12,653 nucleotides of DNA, taken from NCBI GenBank assembly GCA_028565635.1, contig JAOXYB010028856.1, positions 1 through 12,653 of the forward strand. Direction: 5' to 3'. The stretch is from Phoronis ovalis (taxonomy: Eukaryota > Phoronida > Phoronidae). Under the pieces are notes generated by a model, which was not told the origin of the DNA, ran no database searches, and saw only the letters and a list, made by a program, of their open reading frames with translations. Each line of letters begins with the position of its first letter. Position 1 is the stretch's first letter. Positions 1-7,360 of this stretch are shown here, piece after piece. Position numbers and translations under genes: made by a program.

Positions 1-331
1 ATATACAGTACCAATGTCTGAAGCATTTAATTTAAAAGAAAAATCCAATTTTAGAAGACCATTAGAAGAAACAAATTTCGTTTGATATCCAGATACTAGA
101 TTGTTTATGCATCAATGCACATTCTACCGAAACACAAAGATCACAAATGCACAGAGATGTGTAAAACTAATTCGAAGAATTGTACTAGATGACCAGAGAA
201 ATCAATTACTTTACCTCCAGGGTAAACTTGAGTAGTTAAATACTAGTATCAGTGCAGTTTTAACTGATAACGCATTGGAATTTTGAAACAGATTACTTAT
301 ATATGGAAACTGTAGATGCCTGTTGCTTTAA

Positions 332-502
332 TATCCTTACGAGAAAACAGAAAATGCACCGAGTTGTTTTGACATTCGTGGCATGTGCTTGTTTAGAGGC
401 TATCTGAACCATTTAATAACAGTAGAAATCAGTGTATCAACCTCTACAAATAGTGCTCCCAGGGTGAACGCTACACATTTGAATCTGCTCACAGCGAATT
501 AA
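332..502 (+). CDS. Coding-like island, 56 open codons, frame and strand uncertain
   Basis: This stretch is less A+T-rich than the DNA around it and stays open for 56 codons between TAA stops. The peptide has a balanced, protein-like composition: it starts YPYEKTENAPSCFDIRG, has an internal Met (383-385) and ends VNATHLNLLTAN. An AGG|gtgaac donor-like site occurs at about 470. A different plus frame holds a 17-codon ORF at 354-407 (MHRVVLTFVACACLEAI) that resembles a signal peptide and has A at -3. The minus strand is also open for 33 codons here (ending STVIKWFR). Three competing readings show that the case is unsettled. The acceptors available (gaaaacag before 351) are mediocre. No family was recognised. 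Confidence 0.15.
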   Translation, partial: YPYEKTENAPSCFDIRGMCLFRGYLNHLITVEISVSTSTNSAPRVNATHLNLLTAN

Positions 503-1093
503 ATTACATTTGATTACGTGCACAAGGGTCAATAATAATGTCAGACCACAATGAAAATTATTAAAGTTATTTTTGATAATGCGAATCACCGTTGATTATG
601 CTGTAGGATATCAATAAACTATAAAAAATATATAATTAGGTTATAGTATGAAACTTCTTTAATGCCTACATGATAAGCAAAACACACCCCGTGTTCTCTA
701 TTCCAATCTATCCAGGATGTTTAATCGCATATTGCGAGCGTAATTTTAAAAATAGTTTTTTCCCCCATCCAGTATATTTTGAAACGATAACTGCATGAAG
801 CATGTATACTTCGTCTCTGCCTGGTATGATGACAGATACATAAATTCCTTGGCAAATCGAAAGAAACAACTAACATTTTTTTTTCCTTACAAATACGTTT
901 TTTTTCTTCAGTATAATTGAGCAATAATATTGAAGGTACATAATGGCCCAACGGAATTCTGTTACTGCATAACACTACATACAGTCGCCTGTATCATTAA
1001 ATCTCAGCGAATGTTATAATTTTTAAGATTTTAACGAAATATTGTTGCCAAAAGAAAATGCTGACTTACTTTGAACACTAATGGACATCTTAG
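503..1093. other. Non-coding A+T-rich stretch
   Basis: No reading frame here looks coding. A long pyrimidine tract ending ttttttttcttcag (ends at 911) is a strong acceptor by itself. However, all three frames after it meet stops within five codons, so it could only precede an untranslated exon. The 84-codon minus-strand frame at 721-975 lacks coding character and is of a length expected by chance. Confidence 0.5.
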
Positions 1094-1115
1094 AAACTAG
1101 ACAATTTGTTTTCAG

Positions 1116-1336
1116 GTAAAAAATACAGATCGAAAACAAGAATGGCATGTATACAAGAAATCGTAACAAATAGAATAAACGGAGATAGTAGTAAATTAAT
1201 ATATAATTACATGAAAAGTAATAATGATGACATTGCAGGCGTTGCAGCCAGCGTTGCAGTTGCAAAGTTTTCAGTTGGTCGCGTATGGTTGGAATATCGC
1301 AAGGCTCAAATAGGACTATCTCTTTTGTCATCTTAA
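1116..1336 (+). CDS. Candidate terminal exon of an unrecognised protein
   Basis: An open frame of 72 complete codons ends with TAA at 1334-1336 and directly follows a good acceptor, ttgttttcag, ending at 1115. A branch-point-like cactaat lies about 40 bases upstream. The exon would start in phase 1: its first two bases, GT, complete a codon from an unseen upstream exon. The frame begins KKYRSKTRMACIQEIV and ends GRVWLEYRKAQIGLSLLSS. Its second half is rich in G-starting codons (GAT, GAC, GCA, GGC, GTT), the RNY pattern of real coding sequence, and is less A+T-rich than its surroundings. An alanine/valine-rich patch (AGVAASVAVA) is followed by a basic/aromatic stretch. I do not recognise the family. 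The first internal ATG (1141) has no promoter-like context, so an exon is likelier than a stand-alone gene. The overlapping minus-strand frame looks like its shadow. A chance origin is not excluded. Confidence 0.42.
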
Positions 1337-1373
1337 CTGGACAGTATAGCTATTTGGACATCACAAACAACAC

Positions 1374-1379
1374 ATTAAA
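1374..1379 (+). terminator. Possible polyadenylation signal ATTAAA
   Basis: ATTAAA, the commonest variant of AATAAA, lies 38 bases after the stop of the candidate exon ending at 1336. A U/GU-rich element (cttttattgtgttg, about 1396-1410) follows some 17 bases later. This is the normal order for an animal cleavage and polyadenylation site. A second signal, AATAAA at 1712-1717, has a weaker downstream element. Confidence 0.25.
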
Positions 1380-1399
1380 GTCACTATACATCATCCCTT

Positions 1400-2600
1400 T
1401 TATTGTGTTGCAAGACAGCATAAACAAATTCTTTTCAATCGGATGTAATTTATCACTCTGATTATATACTTTATTACATACTAAGTATATTTTCGAACAA
1501 TGCCTAAATGATTCAGATTATCATCATAACAAATTTAGTGGACGGAACTATTTGATATTGGCGAACAGGCGATTTAATTGATTTATAGAACTTTATTAAT
1601 ATGACATTTGATCGCCATAGTAATGCACGTGTAACATAGAATGTTGCCTATCTATAGAACGATGAATTTTAGGCAACAGGTTGTCATATTAGTCTAATAA
1701 TATGTACTTGAAATAAACACCCCATTTATATGAACATTCCGCCGACCATTACGGGGGACTTTATTCCGATAAAATGATGAGTAAACTCGATTTAATTAAA
1801 CTATTTGTTGTCTCGTGTCTTACGCATTATGACACAGAGCAGTCTTGAAACATTCCGCACCCATTTAATCAAAAAATAATTTAGAATTTGTAATTAACCA
1901 ATAGATTTCAACGTTGGTTAAGGTCTTTTTAGATCTTAAAGATTATGTGCCTATTCATCATAGGGGCACAATTCAAGTTAATTACCTAGTGAAATGATAT
2001 AATGCGGTTGGGGCAATTCGCAATTTCTTAGTAAGAATTGCAACATCGAAATAATGAAAAGAGCATTTCTGCTATGGCGCGTTCATATAGCAAAAATTAC
2101 CAAAAATCATCGCTTGTTACCGTGTGTTTCACTATGTTAATATAAATTTTATTATAGATAGGTATTTCACCAGTTTGATCCAGTTTTTTTTTAATTGGGT
2201 TTTAATACCTGGACTATCAATTTCATGACTTTTTATAGTCCAGCTGCGCGTACCTGTGTAGTATAATTATTTTTGAATGACGGTACGATAATAGATTGTG
2301 TTTCTGGTATGTTAGTTAATCAAAATGTTACATTTTTGGAATTTTGCTCAGATTTTATATCAAAATCTACAAATATTTTCTCGGCATGAATATACTGATT
2401 TAGTGCTTTACACAGCACTAAGCTAATCCATTGCATCCGGCCATATGCGAAGTCATAAATGATAACCGTATGGGATTAACACCCTTGAATAAATGGTAGA
2501 AAATTCACGATCACACCTGCTAAATTAAAAGGGATCAGAGAACCCATGACTCCGGACCGCATTTACTGTACAAAGCGGCCTAAGGTGTTTTTTTAAGTTA
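1400..2600. other. Non-coding stretch with several small inverted repeats
   Basis: No gene was recognised. It holds perfect or near-perfect hairpin-forming repeats: tgttgccta/taggcaaca at 1642-1678; tgtgccta/taggggcaca at 1946-1970 with a two-base bulge; gcaatttctta/taagaattgc at 2020-2041 with one unpaired base; and ctggactat/atagtccag at 2209-2243 with a 17-base loop. Nine-base stems of this kind are expected about once or twice by chance in a window this size, so no RNA gene is claimed. The part from 2400 to 2590 is less A+T-rich, but no splice-bounded frame stood out. Confidence 0.5.
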
Positions 2601-2633
2601 AGTTAAATACCAGCTAATGTGAAAGAAACTTAC

Positions 2634-2713
2634 CTGTAAAACCAGTAGAGGAACAGAACCACATTCACTAAGATAAGTAGAGCCTGCCACATCGTGAAAT
2701 ATTTGTGTTGGAC
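2634..2713 (-). CDS. Candidate first coding exon: N-terminal membrane anchor or signal segment
   Basis: On the minus strand this 80-bp stretch is bounded by a pyrimidine-rich acceptor (ctattattttag, just above 2713) and a consensus donor, ACAG|gtaagt, at 2634/2633. An ATG at 2692-2690 with A at -3 opens MWQALLILVNVVLFLYWFY, with the final codon split by a phase-2 intron. The peptide is almost wholly hydrophobic with aromatic residues at its end. This is typical of an N-terminal signal anchor such as those of microsomal cytochromes P450 or ER short-chain dehydrogenases, but the family cannot be told from 19 residues. The 21 bases before the ATG are in frame and stop-free, so it could instead be an internal exon encoding a membrane segment. 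No following exon was identified between here and base 1; the gene would continue leftward. It is too short to stand out as an ORF; the call rests on paired splice sites, start context and sense of the peptide. Confidence 0.45.
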
Positions 2714-2768
2714 CTAAAATAATAGAAATATACTAAACAAGTGGTTACATTTGTGCACAAGTCTTACC
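2714..2768 (-). other. Possible short intron upstream of the anchor exon
   Basis: On the minus strand a second donor-like sequence, GACG|gtaagact, has its exon side at 2768. Together with the acceptor at 2714 it would define an intron of only 54 bases ahead of the anchor exon. That is near the lower size limit for animal introns. It would make the sequence above 2768 a 5' untranslated exon. No TATA box or initiator was found above it, so this remains a weak alternative; the true upstream exon may lie farther right. Confidence 0.12.
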
Positions 2769-2769
2769 G

Positions 2770-3436
2770 TCAACAGCCGGTAAAGGTATTCCAAGGATAT
2801 CCTATGACATCCTTTTTTAATTTATCAATAGTTTTTGTGTGCATCTCACGTTGCAAAATTACGTCAGATATCTATGTATTTTTTCAGAATTTATACTTTT
2901 TGCGTTATCACAGAGCCGCGCTCTTTTGAATGCAAATATCAGGAACGGTTTGTACTAAAAATCTCATAGTACATTCTCCGTTGCAATGAAACTTAGAAGT
3001 ATTTGTACATTTATGTAACTTGCAACTAATTGTATGTTAGCGGTGTACACAAAATTATAAGTTACGCACAACACGGAGTAGCCTATAGTAAAAAAGAACT
3101 CGACCAATTTCACATTTTTGTAAAATTAATACGTTTAATGCAATCATAAGTATAGGGTATATACATCTACTTTGAGACTTCAGAAAGACATTGACCTATA
3201 ATTCACTACCAAACTTAAATATGTTGATGATGTATGCGCTACCTTATTGTACATGTCATACCAGAAATGAGATTGTTCTCATATTCGAAGCCCAACGTTT
3301 CTAATGGCTATAGGTCAATCTACCAGTTGTTTAAATTGCTTTGACAAATAACTTCAGTGAAATAAATTACTTTAAATTTGCATGCATTGACACGTAAATG
3401 CAACATTTACGGTTAGAACTGAAAATCTTTTTTTAG
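2770..3436. other. Non-coding stretch; strong acceptor-like sites without convincing exons
   Basis: A plus-strand acceptor-like tattttttcag (ends 2889) is followed by frames of only 13 to 26 codons. A minus-strand acceptor-like ttcttttttactatag (above 3082) is followed by 38 hydrophobic, A+T-driven codons to 2964. Both are within chance. An 11-base inverted pair, attgacctata (3190-3200) and tataggtcaat (3309-3319), encloses 130 bp but lacks a target-site duplication. The 62-codon plus-strand frame at 2741-2929 has no coding character. Confidence 0.45.
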
Positions 3437-3545
3437 GCAAATACCAACGCTCGCGTTCGTTTGTGATGTGTCTCATCAGTGTTAAATATATTTTCTGGAA
3501 TTTGATGTGTGGTGTATCTAGTGCACTTTGCGTGGTGTCTGACTG
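3437..3545 (+). CDS. Weak exon candidate after a strong acceptor
   Basis: A strong acceptor, gaaaatctttttttag (ending at 3436), is followed in one phase by 35 open codons starting KYQRSRSFVMCLISV and ending ALCVVSD at a TGA (3543-3545). The segment is richer in G+C than its surroundings at both ends. The peptide is hydrophobic and cysteine-bearing and resembles nothing I recognise. The other two phases stop after 9 and 15 codons. No polyadenylation signal follows closely. At this base composition a 35-codon run is expected by chance about once in thirteen tries, so this is only a candidate. Confidence 0.1.
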
Positions 3546-4680
3546 AATGCTAACTTTATATCAGAAGCTATAGTTATCATCTTACGGTGCTGTAATACAA
3601 AGTCAACAGTTCACATGACTGTTTGCTAAATACCATCAAAATGGATTGAGTTCTATTCTGATTTGTTTGGGCACACAAAAAATTGCTCTGCTGATTTTGG
3701 AAATGAAACATTTTTTAGACACACAGATGCTGTAAAATCAGGACAACCAAAAATCGCAGTATGGAATTTTAAACATTGTTATGATATCATCACCGAAAAC
3801 TAATATCGTGCAATTTTATTTTTTTACTAAACTTGCACTTGTAATAATAATTTTAGAAATTAAATTCAAGGTTACATAAACGAATGTGGTATGTTGATCT
3901 ACTTTTAATAAGACGGTAAACGCGTGTAGAGTTCATTTTTTGCAATATGTCACATGATGAAATACGTCAAATTATATATGAAATATAGACATAGCGCACT
4001 GTCCGACCGAAACGCAGTAAAATCGTCAAATATAAAATAGGGAAACAAAAAGCAGTATGTCTACGTCATCATGTCGTATACATATTCAATGTATTTCATA
4101 CTAAGGCGAATAATAATTTCAACTAAGTATAACGATTTATACATAGTTTGCGCGCTAAGGATAAATATAGATGCCTGGAACAGGTATATAACTTTTGTAG
4201 AGGTCACTGTAAACGCATACTGAGGGAATTGGCTGAATAAAACGGTATCCCTACAAGGTACGACGAAAGTAGACCATTGTTTTTGCGCATATATAATAAC
4301 AACGACTAAATATAAATACAAATTGCACACTGGCTTCAACTACCACCCTAACGGGTATTTGCAGCTATTGCATTGAGAATTCAACAGTGGACATAATTAC
4401 TTTACAATATACATTTTGCATGGATGATGTCTAAGCAACAGCAAGGGAATTTGTCATGGCCCTTATGCCATTTGTTGTCTAAATTATTCAGTTTTGGCAT
4501 CAAGCCCTGGTTCTGGGACATATTAACTAAGCTACTGTTGAAAACATACACATATGTACTTTTTATCAGTTTAATAGTTAAATTTTGATTACATGTTCAA
4601 ACATTAAAGATCAACTAAGCCGCGGTATCTACAAACTTTATAATACACACTTCTCTATTACTGATAAAAATATAACTTTC
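3546..4680. other. Non-coding stretch
   Basis: No gene was recognised. A minus-strand run of 92 codons between stops (4061-4339) has fairly mixed codons. It starts at TTG directly after TAG, lacks an ATG for most of its length and has no good acceptor. About two such runs are expected by chance in this window. CRE-like half sites (tacgtcat near 4061) are isolated. Confidence 0.45.
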
Positions 4681-4682
4681 AG

Positions 4683-4763
4683 TCAGCTCGGACATACAAG
4701 AACGCTCAAGTCTACTTTCAGAAAATCTCCATAAAATTAATTAATTTAACAAAATACAAATAG
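4683..4763 (+). CDS. Very weak terminal-exon candidate
   Basis: The acceptor-like tataactttcag (ending 4682) is followed by 26 open codons starting SARTYKNAQVYFQKIS and stopping at TAG 4761-4763. An AATAAA at 4778-4783 lies 14 bases later. The order of acceptor, frame, stop and polyadenylation signal is right, but the second half is simply A-rich sequence read as lysine, isoleucine and asparagine. No family was recognised. Confidence 0.08.
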   Translation, partial: SARTYKNAQVYFQKISIKLINLTKYK

Positions 4764-4783
4764 CTCCTAGAGCTGTAAATAAA

Positions 4784-5803
4784 TTCACCAGAAATACTGT
4801 TATCAACTTTACGTTCAGAATTTAATCATCTGTTGTAGTAACGCACAACCCATAACAAACCATTCTAAATATCTTTTATTCATGACTAATTAATTTTACT
4901 AACAAAAAACAATGCACGTGTGTGTATTTTTTAGTATTGCTATGTATGCCACGTGTGATTAAAATTGGTTTGTGCAATTACATCTTCTCCTTCACGTTTT
5001 TGCTAATTTCCGTTAACTGAAATGAAACGCTCATTTGGTCAATACTCGTTTTGTCTAACAGCATAATTTCGCCATTTGAACGCCAGAGGGCGATAACGTA
5101 GATATAAAATTGTACCCAAACCTCTCTGGGTATAACAATCATTAGGTAACTATAACATCAGGATACTAAAACCCTTGGGTAAAAAGTCGTCATACGTAAA
5201 CAGTATAGTACTGCGTGACCTTGCAATGGATCCAGGAATTGTTCTATTATAGAAGTTGTATTAATATTTCAAAAGATTCCAGGGTACAGGTCATATTTCC
5301 AGCACAATGAAATCTGATAAAGCCAATTCCTGATAAGCCTAGATCTGTTTAGATAGAGCATTATTTATATTCACAATTTCACATTTAAAACAATGGGAAA
5401 ACTACCCAATTAAATGAATTGGTAAAATCTGATCATTATTTCTTTACAGTTGATAAATCTGTAATGCTTTATTATTCACTGATTACATTACAATTTAAAG
5501 CCTTATATTAGAAGTGTCAAAATAATCGTAATTACTGTTTTTGGTGGAATCTAAAAATTTATCAATTTTTTTACATCTTGCAACATCAGTAATGCGTAAA
5601 ATAAAATAATTTAACTAAAAAGTTTAGTAATTGAAACAATAATTTTTATCATTTGTAGCATAATTTTGTATTTTCTTCACTTATCAAGTTACTTTTGAAT
5701 TTTTTAAGAGTTGTAAGTAAAATATTTTATTTATGCAACATCTACACAGTAATTGTTATATTACAAATAAACCTTGAGGCATAATACCCCAGGAATTGTA
5801 TCA
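4784..5803. other. Very A+T-rich non-coding stretch
   Basis: No gene was recognised. From about 5480 to 5745 the sequence is almost entirely A and T, as in scaffold-attachment-like or intronic DNA. A strong acceptor-like ttatttctttacag (ends 5451) is followed by at most 19 open codons. A small G+C-rich island, CGCCAGAGGGCG (5081-5092), is a 4-bp inverted pair around AGAG and only partly resembles the core of a CTCF site. Confidence 0.45.
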
Positions 5804-5842
5804 GAGTAGGTAATTCTTTACGCGGAGTAGGTAATTCTTTAC
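5804..5842. repeat. Tandem duplication, 21-bp period, 18 identical bases per copy
   Basis: The 18-mer gagtaggtaattctttac occurs at 5804-5821 and again, without mismatch, at 5825-5842, with three bases (gcg) between. The identity implies a recent duplication. It lies inside a 68-codon minus-strand frame (5742-5948), where it makes a repeated KELPT motif in phase because 21 is a multiple of three. That frame otherwise shows nothing coding-like. Confidence 0.9.
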
Positions 5843-5906
5843 TTGGAAACATAGTATTGCGGTAGCCTACCTTAACACTTCTTAAGTCTCTACAGTGAAA
5901 TAATCC

Positions 5907-5913
5907 TATAAAA
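5907..5913 (+). promoter_or_regulatory. Possible TATA box
   Basis: TATAAAA is followed about 25 to 30 bases later by pyrimidine/CA sequence (cacaccagtcc, about 5921-5931) that could hold a start site, and then by an ATG at 5973-5975. The surroundings from about 5770 to 6180 are less A+T-rich than the neighbouring DNA. TATAAAA alone is common in A+T-rich DNA. Confidence 0.2.
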
Positions 5914-5972
5914 CGCGTATCACACCAGTCCAGTAGCACATTTACCAAGCAAAAGCAGGATCTCTAGCAGCT

Positions 5973-6068
5973 ATGTTCCCGGTGACGTTTACTTCACTTT
6001 GTATAAGCCGGGTATGGACTAAGTTTGCTGAATGGTCACTGACTAAATATACTATGCTATATGATTAA
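5973..6068 (+). CDS. Possible short ORF or first exon downstream of the TATA box
   Basis: An ATG with G at -3 opens 31 codons, starting MFPVTFTSLCISRVW and ending TKYTMLYD at TAA 6066-6068. It lies about 60 bases after TATAAAA. If spliced, a CGG|gtatgg donor-like site at about 6011/6012 would end a 13-codon first exon. The peptide has no recognisable motif. It may equally be an unused small ORF in a promoter or intron. Confidence 0.13.
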   Translation: MFPVTFTSLCISRVWTKFAEWSLTKYTMLYD

Positions 6069-6127
6069 ATCGCCCACGTGATTAATGACGTCAGATATTT
6101 AAACCAGTCCCGTTGAAGGGGACGTCC
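5983..6127. promoter_or_regulatory. Cluster of ACGT-core sites (CRE, E-box and related palindromes)
   Basis: Four ACGT cores fall within 145 bases: TGACGT half site (5983-5988), the E-box CACGTG (6075-6080), the full CRE palindrome TGACGTCA (6086-6093) and GGACGTCC (6120-6127). CREs bind CREB/ATF-type bZIP factors and CACGTG binds bHLH factors such as USF, Myc or Clock; this is known biology. That these sites act as an enhancer or promoter here is inference. The gtccc/gggac pair at 6107-6123 could also form a small hairpin. Confidence 0.25.
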
Positions 6128-6427
6128 TTGATAAATATTTACTATCAAACGGGGGAGATAATGTTCGCTACATTCCAGATTTATAGTTAAGCGCTATTTT
6201 GAACTACTTTAAAAAACTGTTTATTAATAGATTCAATCATGCTCCGATGTCGGATTATGAAAAAGCCGGCATATCTGTCATTCTCTGCATTTCGTAAAAT
6301 TGCTTTCAATGATTTTCAAAAACACAAATTTCTAGTTTTCAATTCTAGATCCTACATGAATGACCTTGTAATTTAAACCAGAATTCTTATAGAAATAATT
6401 TTTATTTTACACATGTTTTCAGAATAG
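6128..6427. other. Non-coding stretch
   Basis: No reading frame, RNA gene or repeat was recognised. The acceptor-like acatgttttcag (ends 6421) is followed by frames that stop within 14 codons. Confidence 0.5.
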
Positions 6428-6433
6428 TTTATT
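6428..6433 (-). terminator. Possible polyadenylation signal AATAAA, minus strand
   Basis: AATAAA on the minus strand is followed about 10 to 20 bases later by CA and TGTGT. It fits the 3' end of the candidate exon stopping at 6458. Confidence 0.2.
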
Positions 6434-6457
6434 GTAATTTAATTTGCCACCAACGCA

Positions 6458-6574
6458 TTAAATAGACAGCTTTACGTTTTCTACGATGAGCTCATCCATG
6501 GAAATCGTCAAGGCATGTATCATATTTTCATAAATAACAATTGTCATCGTACACGGGGACCCACCTACCAGCAT
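6458..6574 (-). CDS. Candidate small terminal exon, minus strand
   Basis: On the minus strand an acceptor-like gatttttaaaccacag is followed at once by ATG and 38 open codons to TAA (6460-6458). The peptide starts MLVGGSPCTMTIVIYENM and ends ISMDELIVENVKLSI, with mixed, protein-like residues. AATAAA lies 25 bases beyond the stop (6433-6428). It is followed by a CA and a TGTGT element, the proper order for a 3' end. A perfect 12-bp palindrome, gatgagctcatc (6485-6496), lies inside. No family was recognised. A second frame (14 codons) is also open after the acceptor. The combination is better than any one signal, but chance is not excluded. Confidence 0.2.
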   Translation of the reverse strand: MLVGGSPCTMTIVIYENMIHALTISMDELIVENVKLSI

Positions 6575-6759
6575 CTGTGGTTTAAAAATCAAACAGCGTT
6601 TTAAATAGTGCTGCTCACAAGGCAAATTTTATTTCCGTGCTCTCCCGAAAAGAGAAGTTCACGCAAACGAGACAATAAATTTAATATGTCAACTGATTTT
6701 ATTAATAAAAAAACGGTGTAGGCGCAAATACCAGGGGCCACAACAAATACAATAATATT

Positions 6760-6942
6760 TTATAAGATGTAATAAAAATTCACTATATTCTTTGACCCTG
6801 GCCCAAAAAAATAATGTCTGGATATTTTCTTGATAAGACAGATATCTATACATTTAAGTGAATCGTTTGTAAACATTTCGCAGTGACAAGGGTCTTTGGT
6901 ATGAGGCCAGGAATCACAGATTACAATCTTTGGACAATTTGG
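6760..6942 (-). CDS. Cysteine-bearing open frame, minus strand
   Basis: Sixty codons are open between TAG and TAA; the TAG could form the end of an acceptor (ttttgaaagttag). The first half starts PNCPKIVICDSWPHTKDPCHC and has six cysteines spaced C-x5-C-x9-C-x-C-x9-C-x3-C. This could suggest a small disulfide-bonded domain, but I cannot match it to a known one. The second half is A+T-driven. The plus strand is also open over 6884-6959, after an acceptor-like catttcgcag (starting DKGLWYEARNHRL). Runs of 60 codons are common by chance here, so the value lies only in the composition. Confidence 0.12.
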   Translation of the reverse strand, partial: PNCPKIVICDSWPHTKDPCHCEMFTNDSLKCIDICLIKKISRHYFFGPGSKNIVNFYYIL

Positions 6943-7087
6943 CTAACTTTCAAAATTAAATTTAGTCAAAACATTTGCATATTTGAAATTTCTTTGCAGC
7001 ATTTTGATATATCTTTCTAGCTGCGGAATGACTGTACTGAATGGATCTGCTGTCCAAGAAAGTAGATCTTCGTGCATTGACTGCTTT

Positions 7088-7150
7088 TTATGAAAACTTG
7101 GCCGTCGCTTTAGTCCCCGAGTACACGAAGATGCTACTCACACTTTTGAT
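7088..7150 (-). CDS. Short exon-like fragment with a YxxxK motif
   Basis: A good minus-strand acceptor, ttattaatattttag, precedes 20 open codons ending at TAA (7090-7088). The peptide contains VSSIFVYSGTKATAKFS. A serine pair and Y-S-G-T-K-A recall the catalytic Ser and YxxxK of short-chain dehydrogenases/reductases. However, the usual gap of about a dozen residues between Ser and Tyr is missing, and the residues after K fit the family pattern only partly. The bases are clearly G+C-richer than the surroundings. It could be a decayed or partial copy, or chance. On the plus strand, two strong acceptors (ending 6999 and 7020) also lead into short open frames here, so the coding strand is unsettled. 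Confidence 0.12.
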   Translation of the reverse strand: MKSVSSIFVYSGTKATAKFS

Positions 7151-7360
7151 CTAAAATATTAATAAGTGTACTATTATTGTCTATGTAACCTTATAATAGT
7201 AATAGCGCAATTTTCACTTTCAATCACTTTTCAATATAAATAAAAAGTATGCACTTGCAGACCTCGTCATAAGTGCCCATTGTTTTAACGTCTATCGGAG
7301 TAAGAAAATAGTACTAGTTAATTAAGTGTAAAAAGCGATTAATACTCTCTACCCTGAGTA

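Noticed and set aside
1-17. Possible minus-strand exon end at the left edge after aaatgcttcag
   Set aside because: Only 17 bases lie inside the window; nothing can be tested.
898-911. Strong acceptor-like pyrimidine tract ending TTCAG
   Set aside because: All three frames after it stop within five codons, so no coding exon can follow.
721-975. 84-codon open frame on the minus strand
   Set aside because: No coding character, no splice context, and a length expected by chance in A+T-rich DNA.
1023-1331. 102-codon minus-strand frame starting with ATG
   Set aside because: It overlaps the better plus-strand exon, and its sequence is tyrosine/leucine-rich as expected of the antisense of that exon and the A+T-rich DNA before it.
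1642-1678. 9-bp hairpin as an ncRNA or terminator
   Set aside because: Stems of this length with such loops are expected by chance about once or twice in the window, and no T-run or RNA-gene context follows.
4061-4339. 92-codon minus-strand frame with a hydrophobic start
   Set aside because: It begins at TTG directly after a stop, has no good acceptor and no ATG near its start; runs this long are expected about twice by chance.
5081-5092. CGCCAGAGGGCG as a CTCF-type insulator site
   Set aside because: It matches only part of the core consensus and stands alone.
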